In this document: in pieces, positions 58,357-64,000 of the stretch
Layout: each line of letters opens with the position of its first letter
Position numbering within the stretch: the first letter of the stretch is position 1
NCBI GenBank assembly: GCA_022496185.1
Contig: WTXG01000072.1
Span: 99,091 to 163,090 of the forward strand
Origin: Multifurca ochricompacta
Taxonomy: Eukaryota > Basidiomycota > Agaricomycetes > Russulales > Russulaceae
Reading direction: 5' to 3'
DNA: 64,000 nucleotides
Notes under the pieces: model-generated
What the model was told of the DNA's origin: nothing
Databases searched by the model: none
The model's input: only the letters and a program-made list of their open reading frames with translations
Translations under genes and position numbers: made by a program

Positions 58357-60324
58357 ATGTCTGCAGCTAATTGGGACTTTCGACCCAACTCCTCGACAGC
58401 ATTCATATCGAGAGATGGCATAGAGTACAAGCGATGGTCAAAATCTTCTTCTTTTTCTTATGACCAGAAAGAAGGACGAGGAGGACTGCCTCTGTCGTCG
58501 CTGTCATCACCACCTCCGGTTCACCTCCCAACGGATATCATACACATCATCGTCGACAACCTCTCAAACGATTTCGAAGTGAAAACTCGGATTCCTGGGT
58601 GCGGCATCAGAATCGATTGCGTCGCGTGCGTCAACCGCCGTCGCTCTTCGCGCTCCGCCTCGTCTGTCGTGAATTTTGTCGGATCGTGTCTTGGAGAACG
58701 TTTCGCGTCCTTTGGATCACGCACACGGTGAGAAGTATGGAAGGTTTTTTGGCGACGATTCGATCTCCTTGGATCACACATTGTGTGCAAGAGGTGAGAT
58801 ATCAGTATTGGGATCCAGGTAAGTATTGAAAATTTAAAGAATAAATTACTTTATACCGTTCCCCCCCCTCTCCCCCCTCTTTCCTTCCCCCGCTCGCGTG
58901 CGTGAGTGCGTTTCTTGTTTTTTTTTTACTACCTTGATCCTTGACTTGATGGATGGATGGATGAATTTGATCTGATTTGATACCCCCAGAACCTCACCGA
59001 CACGAATCTCCAACTCCTGGTGATATTTCGGCACGTCGTGGCGCCACCGTTGAGGATGATGGTGATGATCACCGCGCGTTGGTTCGTGATATGTTGCACC
59101 GTGCTCTGTGTCGCCTGCACGAGCTCCCAGCGCTCCGATCCCTCTCCATCCGTTTCGGCGATATCGCTCCGCAAGCGGGGGAACTCGATTCCATCCGTGA
59201 CGATCTCGCTTCCATCCTCGACGCGCTGATCTTCCTGGGTGGTTCCGTGAGCATCCCCTCCCTTCCCCTTCCCCTTAACCACCAACACCACCGCCACAAC
59301 TCCTACCCCCACCTCCACTCATTCCAACTCAAATCCTTGTCCCTCGCTCGTTTACCCCCCATACATCTCAGGCAGTACGATCATCCGGCTTTTGGTGCTC
59401 TGTTGGCCGATCTAGAGCATTTGGAGATACATAGTGCTGGTACGGACGCGTGGACTGACCTTGTCACGGATCCGCTACCGCCTGGGCTCATCTCCCCCTG
59501 CGAACCCTTCTTCTCACACACCTTACCCCGTCGGATCTTGACTGCGCCGAACGTAATGACGACGACGACAATACCAAGGGGAATGGCGATAGCGACGACA
59601 CAGAACCTCGTTCATCTTGAGGCGCTCTCCCTATCCTTCTCCGACCCCATCGGTGTTTTCTACATCACCTACTCGTTCGCGGACCTCTATTTCCCACGCC
59701 TTCGCGCGCTACGATTGCAACACGTCCAGTTCTCTGGAGCGTGTGACGCCGAACGGTTCATCACGAGGCATAGCGCCATGTTACTCGAGCTCCACCTCGC
59801 GCATTGCCAAATTGCTGTCCCACAGAATTCTGCAGGCCAACAAGCTGTGGATGCCGCGGGTGTGATAGCGGCGGCGGCGGCGGCGGCAGCAGCAGCAGCA
59901 GTAGCAGCGACGGGGACGGGGCACGGCGGCGGTGAAGAACTTGTCATGCCTGATGAGGATGGTTTCGATGATTGGCCCGTCGTCCCGCGGCCATGGTCGG
60001 ACGTGTACCTCGAGTTTGCGAACAAGCTCGATCGATTGGTGTTCTTAGATGTGCAAGATCCCTGGTGGATGAGTTTCCCCGACCGATATGTGGCTTATTC
60101 TCCCCGAGACGTGATGCAATTTTTGGAAGAGGGCCGGGAGGAAGATGTACGCGCGCTCGAGATCTTTCGACGGACGGTCAAGGAACGTGCGGAACGTTCG
60201 GGTATGGAGTATAAGCGTGAGTTTTTTTTAAACATTTTTGGTGGAAATGATCATGATTTTTATTTTTTATTTAGCCGCCCTCAGGATACCAGACGAGGAT
60301 GAATTTATCTGCGACTGTCACTAG
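58357..60324 (+). CDS. F-box-like protein with leucine-rich C-terminal half
   Basis: After a Ser-rich N-terminus, PPVHLPTDIIHIIVDNLSND and LFALRLVCREFCRIVSWRTFR form an F-box, the Skp1-binding part of SCF ubiquitin ligases. An intron follows DP and leads to a leucine-rich half (LHELPALRSLSIRFGDI, LKSLSLARLPPIHL, LVHLEALSLSF, LRALRLQHVQF), an alanine run and an acidic segment. The last intron (GTGAGT…TTTAG) leads to IPDEDEFICDCH. One base is missing near 58,578 in an A run, shifting the frame between SNDFE and the following SENSDSW. This is the full-length parent of the fragment at 39952-41019. Confidence 0.8.
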
Positions 60325-63300
60325 AGATGTATTACCACACGCCATCATCTTTGTTTTTCTTTTTGTAGACATTGTACTCTCCAACTAACGTCATTACTAG
60401 TCAGTTCCGTAGCACTTAGAACCCTGCCACGTGTACCTTTTTTTTTCTTTCTTTCGCAGTATAGTACAGCAATCTTTATTTCCCTGTATGAGAACCACAT
60501 GGTACAGGGGGGCGGCTGCGGGGGACAATTATTTTGTATATCCTGCCTGGTTCACGTATACCGTTATTGCATTCTCGTTCTCGTTCTCGTTCTCGAAAGT
60601 GTGCCCTGCGCGTCTATCAGAGATCATTTATATCCAGGATCCAGGTCAGGGACCCAGGACATCCGTGTGCTCATGAGGCAGTGCACACTACGAACTTGCA
60701 TCGCCCTCTTGACACAATCCAATCCATGGCCACTACAGATATATCTCAGAGTCTTCACATAACCACGCCCTCTTCGCGCTTCCAATCCATCTTCAACGAT
60801 GCCATGAATGCATACAGGAAACAGACTAAGAAAGATTTAGTCACACATCCCCTAGCCGCCCGTTTACAGTTCTGCGACTCTCCAGCCGCGATTTTGGCTG
60901 TGCTTCAAGATCAAGTCCAGGATCTCAACCAATCTCGGATGCGTGATGAGAGGTTCACGAGGTGGTTGAACCCAACTGTGAACGTCCTTTACGCATTTTC
61001 TGTCACGTTGGGAGAGGGTGTTGGTCTGGTAATCCTCAATCCAAAATATATTTTAGCTTTTTTTTTTTTTACGTCTCATCGATGTTTATTTCTTCCCAGG
61101 TTTTCTCACCCGCAAAGACCATTTTTGCGGGTATTGGCGTCCTTTTATTAGTGAGAATTTGTTCCTTGATGAGTTTCTTAAACCGATGTAATTGACGAAA
61201 TCACCTAGGCAGCTAGGGATGTCAGTGCAAGCCACGACGCGCTCATTGACTTGTTCGAACGCATTGAGAGTTTCTTCAAGCGCCTAGAGACTTACACCGA
61301 AGTGCCACCGACTATGGCAATGACGGAGATAATTGTGAAGATTATGGTTGAGGTGCTCTCCATCCTTGCTATTGCGACGAAGCAGATCAAGCAGGGACGA
61401 ACTAGTGAGTGGATTCCCAGAAATGAAATGTGTTGCTCTTGGCTCATAATGATATAGAGAAATATATGAAGAAGCTGGTGGGAAGGACGGATGTGGAAGA
61501 TGGGCTGAAAAGACTGGACAAATTGACCCAGGATGAGGCCCGGATGGCGACCACGCAACTCTTGAAGATCACACACAACGTAAATGAGAAAGTAACGGGT
61601 GTCAGTGGCCAGGTGAAGAGCGTCAATGACAGAGTGAAGGGTGTCGATGACAAGGTGGGGGGAATCGGCTACGAAGTGGAAAATGTCAACCACAAAGTGA
61701 AGGGCGTCGGTAATAAAGTGAAAGATGTTGACAATAAAGTGAAGGTGATCATTAATGGTACGTGAAATCTGGTTTTGTGCTCAGTAACGCTATCCTGAAC
61801 CATTTATGTGAGTAAGGGGGCAAGGAAGCAAAAGTAATCATGCAACAGACTGCAAACAGCATCGACAATTTGAAGTGTTTGTGACAGCCCAACCTTGCCC
61901 AATTGACATCGTCATCTTAAACATTTCAATAGGGAATCAGATGCGAGACAATATCCGAAAGTGGCTGTCTCACCCAGATCCTTCCATAAATCATAACATC
62001 GCGTGCGATGCTCACCACAAGGGAACAGCAGAATGGTTCTTCCAAGGCAGTGCCTTTAATGAATGGAAGTCTACTGGTTCCCTCTTATGGGTTCACGGCA
62101 AGCGTACATCTTCTCCACCTGTCGTTATCCGACCCTTGATGACGTTAATGCTGCTCTCGTAGCGGGTTCGGGAAAGAGTATCCTCTGGTTCGCCGCCTTT
62201 CTTCCAACTGTTTCTGCTCAGGGGAACTTATATTATCGATCAGTTCAACAATAATTCAAGACATCGTAACTCTACGTGACGCTGGATTAGCTTCCCTGGC
62301 CTATTTCTATTTCGACTTTAGGGACGCCGACAAGCAAAGCCGTCGCAATCTGCTCTCTTCACTTCTTACTCAGCTTTCTGCTCGGTCTGACCCTTGTTGT
62401 GACATACTCTCGCAACTTTATACGGCGCACGACAGTGGCGCACAAAAGCCAACTGATGGCGCCTTGACACAGTGCTTGAATAAAATGCTAACTCTCCTGG
62501 ATCACGACCCAATCTACATCATTGTGGATGCGCTCGACGAATGCCCCAATGCCTCGGGCATGCCTTCTCCACGGGAACAGGTGCTTGATCTCGTGAAGGA
62601 GCTCGTTAATCTTTCCCTTCCAAGTCTTCACATCTGTGTTACGAGCCGTCCAGAAATCGACATCCGAGATGTCCTCAAGCCTTTGACATCTTGTCGCATG
62701 TCCCTTCACGATCAAGGTGGACAAAAGAGAGATATCCTCAAGTATGTACGCTCTGTCGTTCACTCAGACATAAAGATGCAAAGGTGGCGAGATGAGGATA
62801 AGAATCTGGTTATTGGGACGCTCTCGGAAAGAGCAGACGGAATGTGAAGGCGTCAGTTTATGGTTGAAATACTTGCTTATGCCTTTACCCCAGGTTTCGA
62901 TGGGTGTTCTGCCAGTTGGAAACCCTGAGACACTGTCTCCCACCGAGTGTCCGGCGTACACTTAATGAATTACCCGAATCCCTGGATGAGACTTACGAGC
63001 GCATGCTTAAGGAGATCAAGAAGCCTAACCAAGTCCACACTCACCGACTCTTACAATGCCTTACTGTGGCGGTTCGGCCACTTCATGTCGAGGAGCTTGC
63101 GGACATCCTTGCAGTTGACTTTGATGACGCCGAAGGGCCTCCACAGCTGAACCTAGACTGGCGATGGGAAGATCAAGAACAAGCAGTGTTGTCTGCATGC
63201 TCCAGTCTGGTTTCTATTGTCAGGGTTGACGGCTCCCGAGTCGTGCAATTTTCCCACTTCTCGGTTAAAGAATTCTTGACTTCGGATCGTCTCACCACAA

Positions 63301-64000
63301 GTAATGTCTCGCGCTATCGGATTCTCTCCGAGCCTGCTCATACAGTCCTCGCGCAAGCGTGCTTGGGCGCTCTACTCCGATTGGACCTACCCATCAACGG
63401 AAGTCGCACCAAGAGCATTCCCCTAGCTGGATATGCTGCCAGGCACTGGGTCAGCCACGCCCACTTCGGGAACGTGTCGTCACACATACGGGCAGGAATG
63501 GAATGTCTCTTTGACCCAGACAAATCACACTTTCCGGCGTGGGTCAATCTTTACGACATAGACCAGCCCATGTCAGGTAGCTTCGACTTCCCTTTTAGAG
63601 ATCAATGGCACCTGGTGGGGGTATGACCACTCCCCTCTACTATTCCGCACTATGTGGATTCCGTGATCTGGCAGAATACCTCATCCTCAAGTATCCGAAG
63701 CATGTTAACACTAGGACTGGTCGAAAGTTATCTGCTCTTGGGGGAGCATTGAGCCTGAAGCACTTCCAAGTTGCGGAATTACTATTCCAGCACGGCGCTG
63801 ATATAAATGTTCGAGGGAATTGGGATGGACTCTACTGCATGCTGCGTCCATCGCTGATCTTGTCGACGTCGGGCAGTGGCTACTCGACCACGGAGCAGAT
63901 CTGAATTCCCGGCAGTACGGCGGGTGGACACCACTAACTCTGGCAGCCGTTAATAGATGCACGAAGGCTGTCCAGATGCTGCTTGACTACGGTGCAGACA
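59280..64000 (+). repeat. inverted repeat arm 2
   Basis: Partner of 36303-41019; it continues past the window end. It begins inside the F-box gene at CACCAACACC. It differs from arm 1 mainly in simple-run lengths and scattered substitutions, plus about 30 extra bases near 60,497-60,530 upstream of the receptor. Confidence 0.93.
60726..64000 (+). CDS. NOD-like receptor: Goodbye - coiled coil - NACHT - ankyrin (copy 2, partial)
   Basis: The inverted near-identical twin of 35959-39580: same Goodbye domain, KGVxxKV linker, Walker A across the same intron, Walker B, and ankyrin repeats up to the window end. Compared with copy 1 a G run is one base shorter at 63617-63621 (five against six) and another at 63815-63817 (three against four). 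Each of these shifts the frame, so this copy is either a pseudogene or carries read errors. The 3' end is not in the window. Confidence 0.85.

Overview
The window is nuclear DNA of a filamentous basidiomycete, most likely an Agaricomycete. The signs are genes split by many 45-70 nt GT-AG introns, a fused spermidine synthase-saccharopine dehydrogenase gene, a NOD-like receptor with a fungal Goodbye domain, Crinkler-type genes, and Ty3 chromodomain retrotransposons. No tRNA, rRNA, CRISPR array or bacterial-style operon was seen.

Positions 1-12,800 are a nest of transposable elements. Ty3 element A (plus strand, its left end outside the window) is split by a complete minus-strand relative, element B (447-7925). 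A carries its 3' LTR at 10439-11039. Beyond it lie a gag-like relic and the tail of a LINE-type element that is itself split by a solo LTR (12092-12662). Both Ty3 elements carry a third open reading frame with zinc knuckles downstream of the integrase-chromodomain. Decay has been almost entirely by CpG transitions.

Positions 14,100-30,100 are a dense run of housekeeping genes: VAC14 (endosomal lipid kinase scaffold), a tyrosine phosphatase-like gene, the SPE-SDH fusion (polyamine and lysine synthesis), a DUF6593-like gene, EMC6, aspartate-semialdehyde dehydrogenase, eIF3f, TOM7 and an RNF220-like RING E3 ligase. Several coding sequences carry single-base shifts, mostly in short homopolymers, which suggests uncorrected read errors rather than decay of many essential genes.

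Positions 29,600-45,450 and 58,360-64,000 are a rearranged conflict-gene region. A block holding the 5' end of the RNF220-like gene, a Crinkler-like gene and the 3' end of UreF occurs twice in direct orientation (29603-34792 and 41015-45444). Between the copies lies a Goodbye-NACHT-ankyrin receptor joined to a truncated F-box gene. This receptor/F-box unit recurs in inverted orientation at 59280-64000 and runs off the window end, so 4.7 kb inverted arms flank about 18 kb. The flanks of the two Crinkler genes are nearly identical while their bodies are strongly diverged: one is broken and the other looks complete.

The 18 kb between the arms (45,755-57,970) is again housekeeping: the complex I subunit NDUFB9, RRN3 (Pol I initiation factor), an unrecognised multi-spanning membrane protein, a MaoC/hydratase-2 enzyme and the mitochondrial ATPase AFG1.
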